From the NCBI GenBank assembly GCA_002407775.1, contig DHOP01000030.1:69147-133146 (forward strand): 64,000 nucleotides of DNA, read 5' to 3'. Position 1 is the first letter of the stretch, and each line of letters begins with the position of its first letter. Origin of the DNA: Prevotella sp. UBA5387 (GTDB lineage: Bacteria; Bacteroidota; Bacteroidia; Bacteroidales; Bacteroidaceae). Below the pieces are notes generated by a model. That model had not been told where the DNA came from and ran no database searches. It saw only the letters and a program-made list of their open reading frames with translations. A program made the position numbers and the translations under genes. This document shows positions 15,640-25,125 of the stretch, one piece after another.

Positions 15640-16836
15640 TTACTTGTAGAAATTTTCGCTGTAAGCTGAGAATTCGTCCTTGCCACGGATGCATCGCCGC
15701 CACCATGCCTTGATGAATCCGCTACCGTATCCCATAAGCTGAGTGAATGATGCTCGGACGGAAAGCAAACCTATCCATATGCTGCGGTTGCGTATCGTTG
15801 AGTCTATTAATATGACAAGAGCGTAAAGCAACAACGGTGCAAGTCCGACTATCATAGTCATCAAGCCAAAGACAATGACTACCATAGGACCTGTAACGCA
15901 TCCTGGGGTGTGTATACCGGAGATTACGACAAAGCCGAGAGTAATGAAAAGCAGTCCTAGAAATGCCACCAACAAGCAAAGCCAAACGCCCACCGTGAAC
16001 ACAGCTGGTAGCAAATGCACAAGCTTCAAGCTATCGGGATATTTTTTATAAAGGTTGATTCGGGCAATGCCGCTATTGTAGACTTGCCGCCAAAACTTGC
16101 GGAAGTCAGTGCGACGCTTATGATAAACCCATGCCTCGGGAAAAAGGCGGCAGCTATAATCAGCCTTGAAGATACGAATAGAAAAGTCAATATCCTCGCC
16201 AAAACGCATATTGGAGAAGCCTCCAAGCTTTTGATATACGTCACGGCGTATTCCCATATTGAACGAACGGGGATAGAATTTATCGAGCTTCTTCTTTCCT
16301 CCACGGATGCCCCCGGTAGTAAAAAAGCTCGTCATCGAATACGAGATGGCCTTCTGGGTGCGTGTGAACGAGTCAGCAGCACGATCTGGTCCGCCAAAGG
16401 CATCGCAGGGTTGACTACTCAGTTCCTCATCGATAGCGGCAAGATAACCTTCCGGAAGTACGACGTCGGAGTCCAGAATAATCACGTACTCACCCTTAGC
16501 ACGCTCCACACCATAGTTACGGCTCTGACCAGGACCGCTGTTCGGTTTCTCGAAATACTTGATTTCCAACTGTTCCTCGAAGTCATCGCACACCTCGCGG
16601 CAAGGGATATCCGAACCGTCCTCTACTACGACGACCTCAAAGTCATGTACCGTCTGGTGCGTAAGGCTATCCAATAGCTCACGAAGTTCGTCAGGACGGT
16701 TGTAGACGGGGATAATGATGGAATAGCGAATAACAACTAAAGCCTCCCCAACTCCTTCCTGCAAAGAAGATGTTTGATTACCAAAACTATCAGAAAACTT
16801 ATCCATTTTCATACTAATAATTAAGTAATTAGACAT
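15640..16836 (-). CDS. Family 2 glycosyltransferase, membrane-associated
   Basis: A 398-residue GT-A fold glycosyltransferase. The N-terminal catalytic domain begins YSIIIPVYNRPDELRELLDSL, then VVVVEDGSD, the metal-binding DSD in YVIILDSDVVLPEG, and GEDIDFSIRI. After about residue 270 there are two hydrophobic segments (LLPAVFTVGVWLCLLVAFLGLLFITLGFVVI and VVIVFGLMTMIVGLAPLLLYALVI), so it is anchored at the inner membrane. This matches Bacteroidetes GT2 proteins that act on cell-surface glycans; sugar and acceptor are unknown. The first ATG has AAGGGG directly against it, so a start at 16812 or 16806 is also possible. radC follows after 4 bases. Confidence 0.88.
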   Translation of the reverse strand: MSNYLIISMKMDKFSDSFGNQTSSLQEGVGEALVVIRYSIIIPVYNRPDELRELLDSLTHQTVHDFEVVVVEDGSDIPCREVCDDFEEQLEIKYFEKPNSGPGQSRNYGVERAKGEYVIILDSDVVLPEGYLAAIDEELSSQPCDAFGGPDRAADSFTRTQKAISYSMTSFFTTGGIRGGKKKLDKFYPRSFNMGIRRDVYQKLGGFSNMRFGEDIDFSIRIFKADYSCRLFPEAWVYHKRRTDFRKFWRQVYNSGIARINLYKKYPDSLKLVHLLPAVFTVGVWLCLLVAFLGLLFITLGFVVISGIHTPGCVTGPMVVIVFGLMTMIVGLAPLLLYALVILIDSTIRNRSIWIGLLSVRASFTQLMGYGSGFIKAWWRRCIRGKDEFSAYSENFYK

Positions 16837-16901
16837 CCCCTTATTTGGAAGGCCTTGGGGAGGCCCTATCTAATGAAGCCTACTTCGAGAGGCTTCCTGT
16901 A

Positions 16902-17468
16902 TTAATCGTTCACGCGTCCAACGTAGCTTCCATCGCGCGTGTCAACCGTAATGGTCTCGCCCTCATTGATAAAGAGAGGGACACGAACCTCGGCGCCTGT
17001 CTCGAGGGTTGCTGGCTTGGTGGCGTTGGTTGCTGTATTGCCCTTTACACCTGGCTCGCTAGCAGTAATCTTAAGATTGGTCTTCACAGGCATCTCGGCT
17101 GAAAGAATGGTTCCATCTGCGCTGTCAGTCACGACTTCGACAATATCTCCTTCCTTCATGAACTCACCACCAGTGATGTTTCCTTTGGCGATAGGAATCT
17201 GCTCGTAAGACTCCTGATTCATAAAGATGCAACCAGTGCTATCCTCATAAAGATATTGATAAGGTCTACGCTCTACGCGAACGTCATCAAGCTTAAGATT
17301 AATCTGAAATGTACGCTCCAGAACACGGCCATCGGCAACGTTCTTCAATTTGGTGTTCATGACGGTGTTACCCTTACCTGGCTTGCGGTGCTGAAAATCA
17401 ACGCATTTCCAGATGCCACCGTCCATGCGGATACATGTTCCAATTTTAATATCCTGTGAACTAATCAT
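16902..17468 (-). CDS. efp: Elongation factor P
   Basis: Translation factor that binds between the P and E sites and relieves stalling at polyproline stretches. The 188 residues contain the KOW-like N-domain, then two OB domains, the last ending in the EF-P signature region DTRDGSYVGRVND. The tip loop reads RKPGKGN with lysine at residue 32, in the place of E. coli Lys34, so a lysine-type modification is possible; no modification gene (epmA, epmB) is visible here. It is transcribed alone, with a -7 element at 17511-17518. Confidence 0.96.
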   Translation of the reverse strand: MISSQDIKIGTCIRMDGGIWKCVDFQHRKPGKGNTVMNTKLKNVADGRVLERTFQINLKLDDVRVERRPYQYLYEDSTGCIFMNQESYEQIPIAKGNITGGEFMKEGDIVEVVTDSADGTILSAEMPVKTNLKITASEPGVKGNTATNATKPATLETGAEVRVPLFINEGETITVDTRDGSYVGRVND

Positions 17469-17510
17469 TGTGTATAATTGTTATATTTATTATTGCTGAT
17501 TTTGCAACCG

Positions 17511-17518
17511 CAAAGTTA
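17511..17518 (-). promoter_or_regulatory. -7 promoter element for efp
   Basis: Minus-strand TAACTTTG matches TAnnTTTG, about 43 bases before the efp start. No clear -33 element is seen. Confidence 0.55.
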
Positions 17519-17569
17519 CGATATATTTATAAAAAAACATTGTAAACAACCCGAAAAAACTCTTTATTC

Positions 17570-17600
17570 TTTGTTATTTGGAAAATTATGAGTAATTTTG
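17570..17600 (+). promoter_or_regulatory. Promoter for rpmH
   Basis: TTTG at 17570-17573, a 19-base spacer, then TAATTTTG at 17593-17600. The predicted leader is about 60 bases long. Confidence 0.75.
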
Positions 17601-17667
17601 CAGCCCAAACGGGGGTGTTATCTTCCTAGCATAAGGGCGAACAATAAATTAAAATAACAACAATAAA

Positions 17668-17823
17668 ATGAAAAGAACATTTCAGCCGCACAATCGTCGC
17701 CGCGTGAACAAGCACGGATTCCGCGAGAGAATGGCAACAAAAAATGGTCGTCGAGTGCTTTCTTCTCGCCGCGCCCGTGGACGTAAGAAGTTGACCGTAT
17801 CCGACGAGCACCACGGAAAGTAA
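17668..17823 (+). CDS. rpmH: 50S ribosomal protein L34
   Basis: A 51-residue, very basic ribosomal protein. It opens [20 protein letters not shown] and continues through [22 protein letters not shown], the standard L34 sequence, with a short acidic end DEHHGK. L34 is one of the last proteins added to the large subunit. Its short length explains why a length-filtered gene search would miss it. It has its own promoter and a very strong terminator immediately after. No rnpA or dnaA lies beside it, unlike in many other phyla. Confidence 0.97.
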   Translation: MKRTFQPHNRRRVNKHGFRERMATKNGRRVLSSRRARGRKKLTVSDEHHGK

Positions 17824-17850
17824 GCCGTTTGCGCTCAGTTGATAACGACG

Positions 17851-17895
17851 AAAAGGAGGATGCGAACCTGATAGAGGTTCGCGTCCTCCTTTTTT
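17851..17895 (+). terminator. Strong terminator after rpmH
   Basis: A 19-bp stem (AAAAGGAGGA...GAACCT with AGGTTC...TCCTCCTTTT, one G-T pair), 5-base loop GATAG, then a T-run. Confidence 0.92.
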
Positions 17896-18196
17896 ATGGA
17901 TATTAGCGTCATTAAATAGCATCAGATTCGAGAATCCTTGATTGCGTAAAATGCCAAACAACACTTTGACGAATTCAGAGACGTGGACTGCAAATAAATA
18001 TTGTAGGGTTAGAAGCATTTCCAAGACATGCACACACACCAGTGGTCAAGCAAGATGTAAATAGCGTTGATTTTTATGGAGTCATCTTATCCTTCAAAAC
18101 GGATCACTCTTATTTCGATATAACATCACGAGTTATCGGGAATGTTCTACAACCACGGTAGACATGTCTGTCCCATCAAAAATATCCACAACAACC
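17896..18196. other. Intergenic stretch with no recognised content
   Basis: About 300 bases between the rpmH terminator and the next promoter. I see no coding potential on the plus strand, no repeat and no RNA-like fold. A minus-strand opening here runs antisense through rpmH and is not credible. Confidence 0.6.
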
Positions 18197-18227
18197 TTTG
18201 CACTGTGCAGGATTTCCACTATCTTTG
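18197..18227 (+). promoter_or_regulatory. Promoter for the PASTA-rluD-ddl run
   Basis: TTTG at 18197-18200, a 19-base spacer, then TATCTTTG at 18220-18227. The ATG at 18246 is about 12 bases from the predicted start. Confidence 0.75.
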
Positions 18228-18245
18228 TAGAAAAATAACCGGTCG

Positions 18246-18977
18246 ATGACATTATCCCAATTCTTCGGCAAGTTCAAGAGTCGATACCTTTGGGGCAACT
18301 TAGCGGCTATGGCCGTTGTAGTTTTGCTACTGGCTTTTGGTGTAAAGTTTGGTTTGGATGTATACACCCATCATGGAGAAGCTATATCCATCCCCAACCT
18401 ACTGCATAAGAACATCAATGATGCGGATGAGGTTGCAAAACAACTTCAGTTGCAACTGGAGGTCGTCGACACAGGTTACGTAAAAAGGTTGCCGCCAGGC
18501 GCCATTCTCGCACAGTCTCCAGCGGCAGGTGAACGAGTAAAGTCCGGTCACAAGATATACGTTACCATTAATGCAACCAAGTCTCCTACCATCACCCTAC
18601 CCGATGTCATAGACAATAGTTCTCTGCGTGAAGCCATGGCTAAGCTATCTGCAATGGGCTTCCATCTCTTACCCCCTCAATTTATTCCAGGGGAAAAAGA
18701 CTGGGTGTATGGTATTCTAATGGATGGCAAGCATGTGGTTTATGGAGATAAAATACCTATTGATGCCAAGCTCACTATACAGGCAGGGAACGGCATGAGA
18801 AGCCCAACCGACTCAGTAGACTATGTAGATCCGGTTTACCCTGAGGAAGAAGGGTTCACTGAGACTACCGAGACTGATCAGTTCGAAGAGGTCAAGGAAC
18901 CTCCTTCAGAGGAGGGATCGCCGACCGGCAAGCAAAAACAGGAGCCTCACCAACAACCGGCTCCGGAAACAAAATAA
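18246..18977 (+). CDS. PASTA-domain membrane protein
   Basis: A 243-residue protein with a short cytoplasmic N-terminus, one membrane helix (about residues 17-38), and extracytoplasmic PASTA repeats: ISIPNLLHKNINDADEVAKQLQLQLEVVDTGYV... ILAQSPAAGERVKSGHKIYVTIN (about 46-118) and a second, ITLPDVIDNSSLREAMAKL. A third, degenerate part and an acidic, proline- and glutamate-rich tail follow. PASTA domains bind peptidoglycan or muropeptides in penicillin-binding proteins and kinases; here there is no kinase or transpeptidase domain. It sits 14 bases before rluD, an arrangement common in Bacteroidetes. Confidence 0.88.
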   Translation: MTLSQFFGKFKSRYLWGNLAAMAVVVLLLAFGVKFGLDVYTHHGEAISIPNLLHKNINDADEVAKQLQLQLEVVDTGYVKRLPPGAILAQSPAAGERVKSGHKIYVTINATKSPTITLPDVIDNSSLREAMAKLSAMGFHLLPPQFIPGEKDWVYGILMDGKHVVYGDKIPIDAKLTIQAGNGMRSPTDSVDYVDPVYPEEEGFTETTETDQFEEVKEPPSEEGSPTGKQKQEPHQQPAPETK

Positions 18978-18991
18978 CAATCCACCAAGTA

Positions 18992-20089
18992 ATGACAGAT
19001 ATAATTGAAGACATCGACATGATGGACGACGACCTCTTGGAGGATTTTTCGGCCGAGTCAAACGACACCACTGATCTCTATGAGCATTGGCGCGTGGAGG
19101 TGGATGCCGGACAGACTCCTATGCGAATAGACAAATTTCTCTCAGAGCGAATGCAGCACTCTAGTCGCAACCGCATACAGACGGCCGCTGATGCAGGATG
19201 TATATTCGTGGGCGACAAGCCTGTAAAGAGCAACTATAAGGTACGCCCCATGGACGTCATCACACTTCGACTTGACCGTCCGAAACACGACTCAACAATC
19301 CTAGCTGAAGATATACCTCTCAATGTAGTTTATGAAGATGACGTGCTCATGGTTGTAAACAAGCCAGCAGGAATGGTGGTTCACCCAGGGGCAGGTAACT
19401 TCAATGGCACGCTTATCAATGCCGTGGCATGGCATCTACGTGACTTGCCCACATTTGACCCCAATGATCCCGAAGTGGGATTGGTTCATCGCATCGACAA
19501 AGACACCACGGGGCTGCTCGTCATAGCCAAAACCGCCGATGCGAAGACTTCGCTCGGAAAACAGTTTTTCAACAAAACCACACACAGATCGTACAACGCC
19601 TTAGTATGGGGAAACCTTACGGAGGACAGTGGTCGTATAGAGGGCAACATCTCACGTGATCCAAAAGATCGCTTGCGCATGAAGGTATTTGATCCAGATT
19701 CTGGCATTGGCAAACCTGCAGTAACTCATTGGCGAGTCATCGAAAGGTTTGGTTACACCACTCTCATCGAATGTATCCTTGAGACTGGGCGCACTCATCA
19801 GATACGTGCACATCTGAAATCCATTGGTCATCCGCTCTTTGGCGATGAGCGATATGGTGGGACCGAGATAATACGCGGCCAGCGCAGTTCTACCTACAAG
19901 GCATTCATACAAAACTGTTTCAAGCTTTGTCCACGACAGACATTACACGCAAAGACACTCGGCTTCGTGCATCCCGAAACTGGAAGGCAGATGGATTTCA
20001 ACTCAGAGTGGCCAGAAGACTTTTCTCTAGTCATTCAAAAATGGCGGGGATTCATCCAGGGAAGTACCGTCGACACATTTGCCGAGTGA
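18992..20089 (+). CDS. rluD: 23S rRNA pseudouridine synthase, RluA/RluD family
   Basis: Isomerises uridines in 23S rRNA; RluD acts on helix 69. 365 residues: an S4 RNA-binding domain (MRIDKFLSERMQHSSRNRIQTAADAGCIFVG, about residues 38-70) and then the catalytic domain with VNKPAGMVVHPGAG, the catalytic-aspartate motif GLVHRIDKDTTGLLVIAKT, and LETGRTHQIRAHL. The first 30 residues are an acidic extension. It lies in a run of PASTA, rluD, ddl. Assignment to RluD rather than RluC is by the S4 domain and general resemblance. Confidence 0.93.
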   Translation: MTDIIEDIDMMDDDLLEDFSAESNDTTDLYEHWRVEVDAGQTPMRIDKFLSERMQHSSRNRIQTAADAGCIFVGDKPVKSNYKVRPMDVITLRLDRPKHDSTILAEDIPLNVVYEDDVLMVVNKPAGMVVHPGAGNFNGTLINAVAWHLRDLPTFDPNDPEVGLVHRIDKDTTGLLVIAKTADAKTSLGKQFFNKTTHRSYNALVWGNLTEDSGRIEGNISRDPKDRLRMKVFDPDSGIGKPAVTHWRVIERFGYTTLIECILETGRTHQIRAHLKSIGHPLFGDERYGGTEIIRGQRSSTYKAFIQNCFKLCPRQTLHAKTLGFVHPETGRQMDFNSEWPEDFSLVIQKWRGFIQGSTVDTFAE

Positions 20090-20136
20090 CCCAATGCCTT
20101 ATTCAAAATAGTCATTAATAGAATACATCATAACAC

Positions 20137-21144
20137 ATGAAAGAACTAAAACGTAACATTGCGATCGTCTGCGGAGGTGATTCCTCTGAGCACGACGTAT
20201 CCATGAGATCAGCCCAAGGGCTTTATTCCTTCTTCGATAAGGAGCGCTATAATATCTATATTGTCGATGTAAAGGGGCAAGATTGGCATGTAGACTTCCC
20301 TGATGGACAGGTGGCCTCTATCGATCGCAACGACTTCTCGTTCATAGACAAGGACGGAAAAGCCGTAGTATTCGATTACGCCTATATCACTATACATGGT
20401 ACTCCGGGCGAGAATGGCATCATGCAAGGCTACTTCGACCTCATACACCTACCCTACTCAACTAGCGGTGTACTCGTGGAGGCTATGACATTCAACAAGT
20501 ATGTGCTCAACAACTACCTTCGCGCGTTTGACTTACGAGTAGCAGACAGCCTCATGTTGCGCCGCGAGGAGACCTATGACGAGACAGCTATCGAGACTCG
20601 TTTGGGCATGCCGGTATTTGTGAAACCTGCCGCCGATGGATCCAGCTTCGGTGTATCAAAGGTGAAAAATGCCGATCAACTCGCTCCCGCCCTTCGCAAG
20701 GCGTTCATGGAAAGCGATGAAGTCATGATAGAAGCCTACATGCAAGGAACAGAGATTTCTGTGGGATGTTATAAGGTTGGTGACACAGTAACGGTTCTTC
20801 CTGCCACAGAAGTAGTTACCACCAATGAATTTTTCGACTATGACGCCAAGTACAACGGACAAGTGCAAGAGATTACTCCTGCCCGCATCCCCGAGGAAAC
20901 GGCACAACTCGTGGCCGAGGAAACAAGGCAAATCTACGAGATCTTGCATTGTAATGGTATCATTCGCATTGACTATATCATTACCAAGGACGAGGCAGGA
21001 CACGACATTATCAATATGCTCGAAGTGAATACCACCCCCGGCATGACAGCAACCAGCTTTATTCCACAGCAAGTTCGTGCTGCCGGACTGAACATTACAG
21101 AGGTGCTTACGAGCATTGTGGAGAACCAATTGGGTAATATTTAA
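20137..21144 (+). CDS. ddl: D-alanine--D-alanine ligase
   Basis: ATP-grasp enzyme that joins two D-alanines for the peptidoglycan stem. 335 residues, full length. Seen are the N-terminal IVCGGDSSEHDVSMRSA, the HGTPGENGIMQGYFD motif, ATP-binding PVFVKPAADGSSFGVSKV, and the metal/substrate end RIDYIITKDEAGHDIINMLEVNTTPGMT. The ligase loop looks like that of D-Ala-D-Ala rather than D-Ala-D-Lac enzymes, but the selectivity residue should be checked by alignment. Its product feeds MurF (5333-6655). Confidence 0.96.
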   Translation: MKELKRNIAIVCGGDSSEHDVSMRSAQGLYSFFDKERYNIYIVDVKGQDWHVDFPDGQVASIDRNDFSFIDKDGKAVVFDYAYITIHGTPGENGIMQGYFDLIHLPYSTSGVLVEAMTFNKYVLNNYLRAFDLRVADSLMLRREETYDETAIETRLGMPVFVKPAADGSSFGVSKVKNADQLAPALRKAFMESDEVMIEAYMQGTEISVGCYKVGDTVTVLPATEVVTTNEFFDYDAKYNGQVQEITPARIPEETAQLVAEETRQIYEILHCNGIIRIDYIITKDEAGHDIINMLEVNTTPGMTATSFIPQQVRAAGLNITEVLTSIVENQLGNI

Positions 21145-21283
21145 ATCATAAAGTCTAATTCATAATGATGCCTGCCATACCTTGAATGTCTTGGTATGAC
21201 ATATGGACAATCCACAATTGATCGATTATCAATTAAGGGTTTAGTTTTATACATTAAGACTTATGTGTTAAAGCGTTTGCGTT

Positions 21284-22447
21284 ATGGATAACGAATTAAC
21301 TCAGTTTAATGACATCCGGCCTTTCGAGCCGGAAGAGTTGCCAGCGGCTTACGACAAATTAATAGCTAATCCGCAGTTTCATGGTGTCGTAAAATATCTC
21401 TTCCCGAATGTGCCGTTTGATGCAGTGGCACAAAAAATGAGGGCATGCGACACCAGTCTAAAGTTCCAACTGGCCTTTTCCTTTGGCTTTATAAAGGAAT
21501 TATTGGCCAAGGCTGCCCGCGGTTATGAGATGGATTGTTCCTCTGTGGACAGGTCTGGCAATTATACGTTCGTAAGTAACCACCGCGACATCGTGCTTGA
21601 CTCCGCCATCCTCGATGTATTACTTGTAGAAGCTAAGTTTGCTGATACTTGCGAGATTGCAATAGGTGACAACCTCCTGAAGCTAGATTGGGTAAAGGAC
21701 TTAGTGCGCATTAACAAAAGCTTTATAGTGCAACGGGGTCTTCCTATGCGTGAAATGCTAGTGGCAAGTAAGCAATTGTCGGATTATATGCACTATGTAA
21801 TATCGCATAAAAAACAAAGCATCTGGATTGCACAACGATCGGGACGAGCCAAGGATTCGAACGACCGCACTTCTGAGGCAGTGCTTAAAATGATGACTAT
21901 GGGCGGCGAAGGTTCACTTGTGGAAAGGTTCAAGCAATTGCACATCGTACCATTGAGCATCTCGTATGAGTTCGACCCATGCGACTATCTCAAAGCTGCC
22001 GAGTTGCAACAAAAGCGTGATGATGCTAACTGGGTAAAGGGACCGCAAGACGATCACATCTCTATGAAGACCGGCATATACGGCAACAAAGGGCACATCC
22101 ACTATCATTGCGCTCCATGCATTGACAGCTTTTTAGATACCATTCCGCCTGATACACCCAAAAATAATTTATATACGACGATAGCGCAGCACATCGATCG
22201 TGAGATACATCGGCACTATCAGCTTTATCCCTCTAATTATATAGCCTTGGATGAACTGCGAGGAACCAATGACTTTACAGCGCATTACTCGGCAAACGAC
22301 AAAGCTTTTTTCGACAAATATTTAGCCGATCAGCTTGCAAAAATTGAGTTGCCTCTATGCGATAATGACTTTCTGCACAAGCAGATGTTGATCATGTATG
22401 CGAACCCTGCTATCAATCAGTTGGCTTCCAACGGCAATATGGAATGA
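21284..22447 (+). CDS. Acyltransferase of the glycerol-3-phosphate/lysophosphatidate type
   Basis: A 387-residue protein with the PlsC-type catalytic motif NHxxxxD, seen as SNHRDIVLDSAIL at about residues 98-110, followed by GDNLL, then WIAQRSGRAKDSNDRT, the second acyltransferase block with its arginine, and VPLSISYEFDPCDYL. The length and C-terminal region match Bacteroidetes glycerol acyltransferases of unknown acyl donor. It would add fatty acids to a phospholipid or lipoamino-acid precursor at the membrane. The next gene overlaps its stop by 4 bases (ATGA). Confidence 0.85.
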   Translation: MDNELTQFNDIRPFEPEELPAAYDKLIANPQFHGVVKYLFPNVPFDAVAQKMRACDTSLKFQLAFSFGFIKELLAKAARGYEMDCSSVDRSGNYTFVSNHRDIVLDSAILDVLLVEAKFADTCEIAIGDNLLKLDWVKDLVRINKSFIVQRGLPMREMLVASKQLSDYMHYVISHKKQSIWIAQRSGRAKDSNDRTSEAVLKMMTMGGEGSLVERFKQLHIVPLSISYEFDPCDYLKAAELQQKRDDANWVKGPQDDHISMKTGIYGNKGHIHYHCAPCIDSFLDTIPPDTPKNNLYTTIAQHIDREIHRHYQLYPSNYIALDELRGTNDFTAHYSANDKAFFDKYLADQLAKIELPLCDNDFLHKQMLIMYANPAINQLASNGNME

Positions 22448-23100
22448 AAAAAACTTGGACTGTGATTATCGTGATTGTACTTGCTTTGCTGGCATCGGCA
22501 TGCAACTATGACGACTATGAGACGGGAGACGGGCGCTACAGCTATCTGCGCACCGACTTTTGCCTTATTCATACCACTGGGAATCCAGTTCAAGCCGACC
22601 GCATGACGACTGACGATGGGCAGAATATTGAGTTTCAATCCCCTGTCAAAGTTAGTTGGGCAGAGAAATCCGATACCATTTATCGTGCATTAGTGAACTA
22701 TGACGTATCGTCAAATAACGTCTTTTCGGTGGCTCAGGTTGTAGTAATGGGTGCAACAGAAGCCAAAAATTATAGCAACATTATTGACGATCCACTCGAT
22801 ATTGAGAGCGCTTGGGTTGGCGGTAGATTCCTCAATATTGGTCTAGCCTTTAAGGTAGGGAATGCCGAAAATAATGATTTGAGGCAGAAAATTGGCCTTA
22901 TCCTCGATTCATTAAACACGGATAATAATGGCCAAAAGCACCTGTACATCCGCATTCTCCATGCCCAAAACGGTGTACCAGAGTACTACACAGTACGTAA
23001 CTATATAAGCATGCCCCTCACATCTTATATGCAAGGGGCAATTATTCATCTTTCCGCTAACACTTATTCAGGCGAAAAGACTTTTAGTTTTAACAACTAA
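22444..23100 (+). CDS. NigD-like lipoprotein
   Basis: A 218-residue exported protein with a lipoprotein signal (helix VIIVIVLALLASAC, cysteine at residue 20) and the NigD-like body found in Bacteroidetes: ETGDGRYSYLRTDFCLIHT, TDDGQNIEF, and two beta-sandwich halves, the second with YTVRNYISMPLTSYM. NigD was named from a Prevotella bacteriocin locus, but most homologues are chromosomal lipoproteins of unknown role; no bacteriocin genes are present here. ATGA overlap with the acyltransferase suggests coupling. Confidence 0.85.
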   Translation: MKKTWTVIIVIVLALLASACNYDDYETGDGRYSYLRTDFCLIHTTGNPVQADRMTTDDGQNIEFQSPVKVSWAEKSDTIYRALVNYDVSSNNVFSVAQVVVMGATEAKNYSNIIDDPLDIESAWVGGRFLNIGLAFKVGNAENNDLRQKIGLILDSLNTDNNGQKHLYIRILHAQNGVPEYYTVRNYISMPLTSYMQGAIIHLSANTYSGEKTFSFNN

Positions 23101-23121
23101 GTGGCTACCTCTTTTTAGGCT

Positions 23122-24153
23122 TTATCCTAAAACTACGCTTCTTAGATTTTCCAAATCTTCATCCATCGTTGCCCAACTGGTAACGAACCTACAAATGGTA
23201 TGGTCATTATCAAATTTGTCCCAATGGGTAAAGATAAAGTATTTCTCCAGCCTTGCCATCTCCTCATTGTCTAAGACAACAAACTGTTGATTAGTTGGCG
23301 AGTCAAGATAGAACTTGTATCCCTTCTCCTCAAACATCTTCTTCATTCTCATTGCCATAGTTATAGCATGACGTGAAATATCAAAGTAAAGGTTGTCTGT
23401 AAAGAGAGCATCAAACTGAACACCAGTTAATCTGCCCTTTGCAAGTAATGCACCATGCTGCTTGATTATGCTAAAGAAATGCTTTGGAGCATTATTATGC
23501 GTAAAAACAACTGCCTCACCACACAAAGCACCAACCTTTGTACCTCCGATATAGAAGGCATCACAATGGCAAGCAAGCCAAGGCATCGTGATGTCACAAC
23601 CCTCGGCCATCAGCCCATAGCCCATGCGTGCACCGTCTACAAATAGCTTCAGTTCATACCGATGGCAGGTTTCATAGATATTTTCCAACTCTTTGGCGGA
23701 ATAGATAGTACCATATTCCGTAGGGAAGGAGATGTAAACCATACCTGGCTGAACCAAATGTTCAGTGCTTTCATCGTTGACGAACCACTCCATATAGTCT
23801 GCAAGCTCTTTAGCATCTAACTTTCCATTGTGTGAAGGCAATGCTATCACCCTGTGTCCACTATGTTCCACAGCTCCGGCTTCGTGCACATTGATGTGCC
23901 CTGTCTCTGCAGAAATCACAGCCTGATAGCTCTCCAGCAGTCCGTCAATGACCGTAGCATTGGTCTGTGTACCTCCAACAAGAAAATACACTTGTGCCTC
24001 ATCGTCTTCGCAGGCTTTGCGTATTTTCTCCTTGGCACAATCAGACCACTTGTCAAACCCATAAGTCAACGACTGCAAGTCGTTAGTTTCAATTAAATGG
24101 TGCAACACCTGAGGGTGTGCACCATTGTTATAATCACATTCGAATGAAATCAT
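23122..24153 (-). CDS. ltaE: Low-specificity threonine aldolase (beta-eliminating lyase family)
   Basis: PLP-dependent fold-type I enzyme, 343 residues. Threonine aldolases split threonine to glycine and acetaldehyde. The internal-aldimine lysine is probably that in YIGGTKVGAL, with the aspartate-containing LKLFVDGARMGYGL upstream and GGTQTNATVIDGLL near residue 60. The N-terminal FECDYNNGAHP is typical. It lies 15 bases downstream of the threonine dehydrogenase gene on the same strand and faces kbl across the intergenic region; together they provide two routes from threonine to glycine. Family members annotated as tryptophanase-like lyases or phenylserine aldolases cannot be fully excluded. 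Confidence 0.87.
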   Translation of the reverse strand: MISFECDYNNGAHPQVLHHLIETNDLQSLTYGFDKWSDCAKEKIRKACEDDEAQVYFLVGGTQTNATVIDGLLESYQAVISAETGHINVHEAGAVEHSGHRVIALPSHNGKLDAKELADYMEWFVNDESTEHLVQPGMVYISFPTEYGTIYSAKELENIYETCHRYELKLFVDGARMGYGLMAEGCDITMPWLACHCDAFYIGGTKVGALCGEAVVFTHNNAPKHFFSIIKQHGALLAKGRLTGVQFDALFTDNLYFDISRHAITMAMRMKKMFEEKGYKFYLDSPTNQQFVVLDNEEMARLEKYFIFTHWDKFDNDHTICRFVTSWATMDEDLENLRSVVLG

Positions 24154-24168
24154 TTTATTATTCTATAA

Positions 24169-25125
24169 TTATTTCTTAAGCTTTTCTTTGAGCTTTGCCA
24201 ACATATCCTTTGTCATACACTGTAGGTCGTATGTGGGCTTCCAATCCCATTCCTCACGAGCACAATGGTCGTCCATCTGGTCTGGCCAGGTCTCTGCAAT
24301 GCATTGCTTCAGCGGATCAACACAATATTCCATTTCGAAGTTTGGCACCTCAAGCTTGATCGATTCATATATTGTTTCAGGACCAAAACTCATCGAGGCG
24401 ATATTAAAGCCATTGCGATGCACCAATCGGTCCGGGTTTGCCTCCATCAGTTCTATAGATGCCTCAAGTGCGTCCGGCATATAAATCATGTCCATCTTGG
24501 TACCTTCCTTGATAGGACAAATGAACTTTTCTCCGCGCACAGCATAATAATAGATATCCACGGCATAATCAGTTGTACCTCCGCCAGGCAGTGTGACATA
24601 AGAGATAACACCAGGAAATCTCACCGATCTTGTATCTACGCCATACTTGAGACAATAGTAATCGCTAAGCAACTCTGTCGTTACTTTGGTCACTCCATAC
24701 ATGGTCTTAGGTCGCATGATGGTATCCTGTGGTGTCATTTGGTGTGGAGTCTCTGGACCGAAACCACCAATAGAACTCGGAGTAAACACAGCACAGTGTT
24801 TTTCTCGAGCCACTTCAAGGATATTCCATAATCCATCTATACCAATCTTCCAAGCCAATTGGGGTTTCGACTCGGCGACAACAGAGAGGAGTGCAGCCAT
24901 ATTATATATAGTGTCTATTCCATATCGGTTCGTCACGTCAGCAATCATCTGCGGCTGTGTCACGTCAGCCATCACCGAAGGTCCACTTTCTTTGAGTACA
25001 CCTTGTGGCTCGGCACCTTGGATGTAGCCAGCTACAACGTGATCGTTACCATACCTCTTACGTAACTCCATGGTCAACTCTGAACCTATTTGGCCAGTTG
25101 ATCCAATTACCAAAATGTTCTTCAT
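24169..25125 (-). CDS. L-threonine 3-dehydrogenase, epimerase (SDR) type
   Basis: A 318-residue extended-SDR protein: NAD-binding GSTGQIGSELTMEL at residues 7-20, IYNMAALLS, and catalytic YGVTK (Tyr-x-x-x-Lys) with the serine in PSSIGGFGPETPHQ. PSSIGGFG and the C-terminal WPDQMDDHCAREEWDWKP are characteristic of short-chain threonine dehydrogenases that oxidise threonine to 2-amino-3-ketobutyrate, unrelated to the zinc-type E. coli Tdh. Kbl, which uses that product, is encoded divergently 187 bases away. The downstream gene encodes threonine aldolase. Confidence 0.92.
   Translation of the reverse strand: MKNILVIGSTGQIGSELTMELRKRYGNDHVVAGYIQGAEPQGVLKESGPSVMADVTQPQMIADVTNRYGIDTIYNMAALLSVVAESKPQLAWKIGIDGLWNILEVAREKHCAVFTPSSIGGFGPETPHQMTPQDTIMRPKTMYGVTKVTTELLSDYYCLKYGVDTRSVRFPGVISYVTLPGGGTTDYAVDIYYYAVRGEKFICPIKEGTKMDMIYMPDALEASIELMEANPDRLVHRNGFNIASMSFGPETIYESIKLEVPNFEMEYCVDPLKQCIAETWPDQMDDHCAREEWDWKPTYDLQCMTKDMLAKLKEKLKK

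Noticed and set aside
17626..18039. 137-codon minus-strand ORF
   Set aside because: It runs antisense through rpmH and its terminator and has no recognisable protein features.
22444..23100. Bacteriocin (nig) locus
   Set aside because: Only a NigD-like lipoprotein is present, and such proteins are common without bacteriocin genes.
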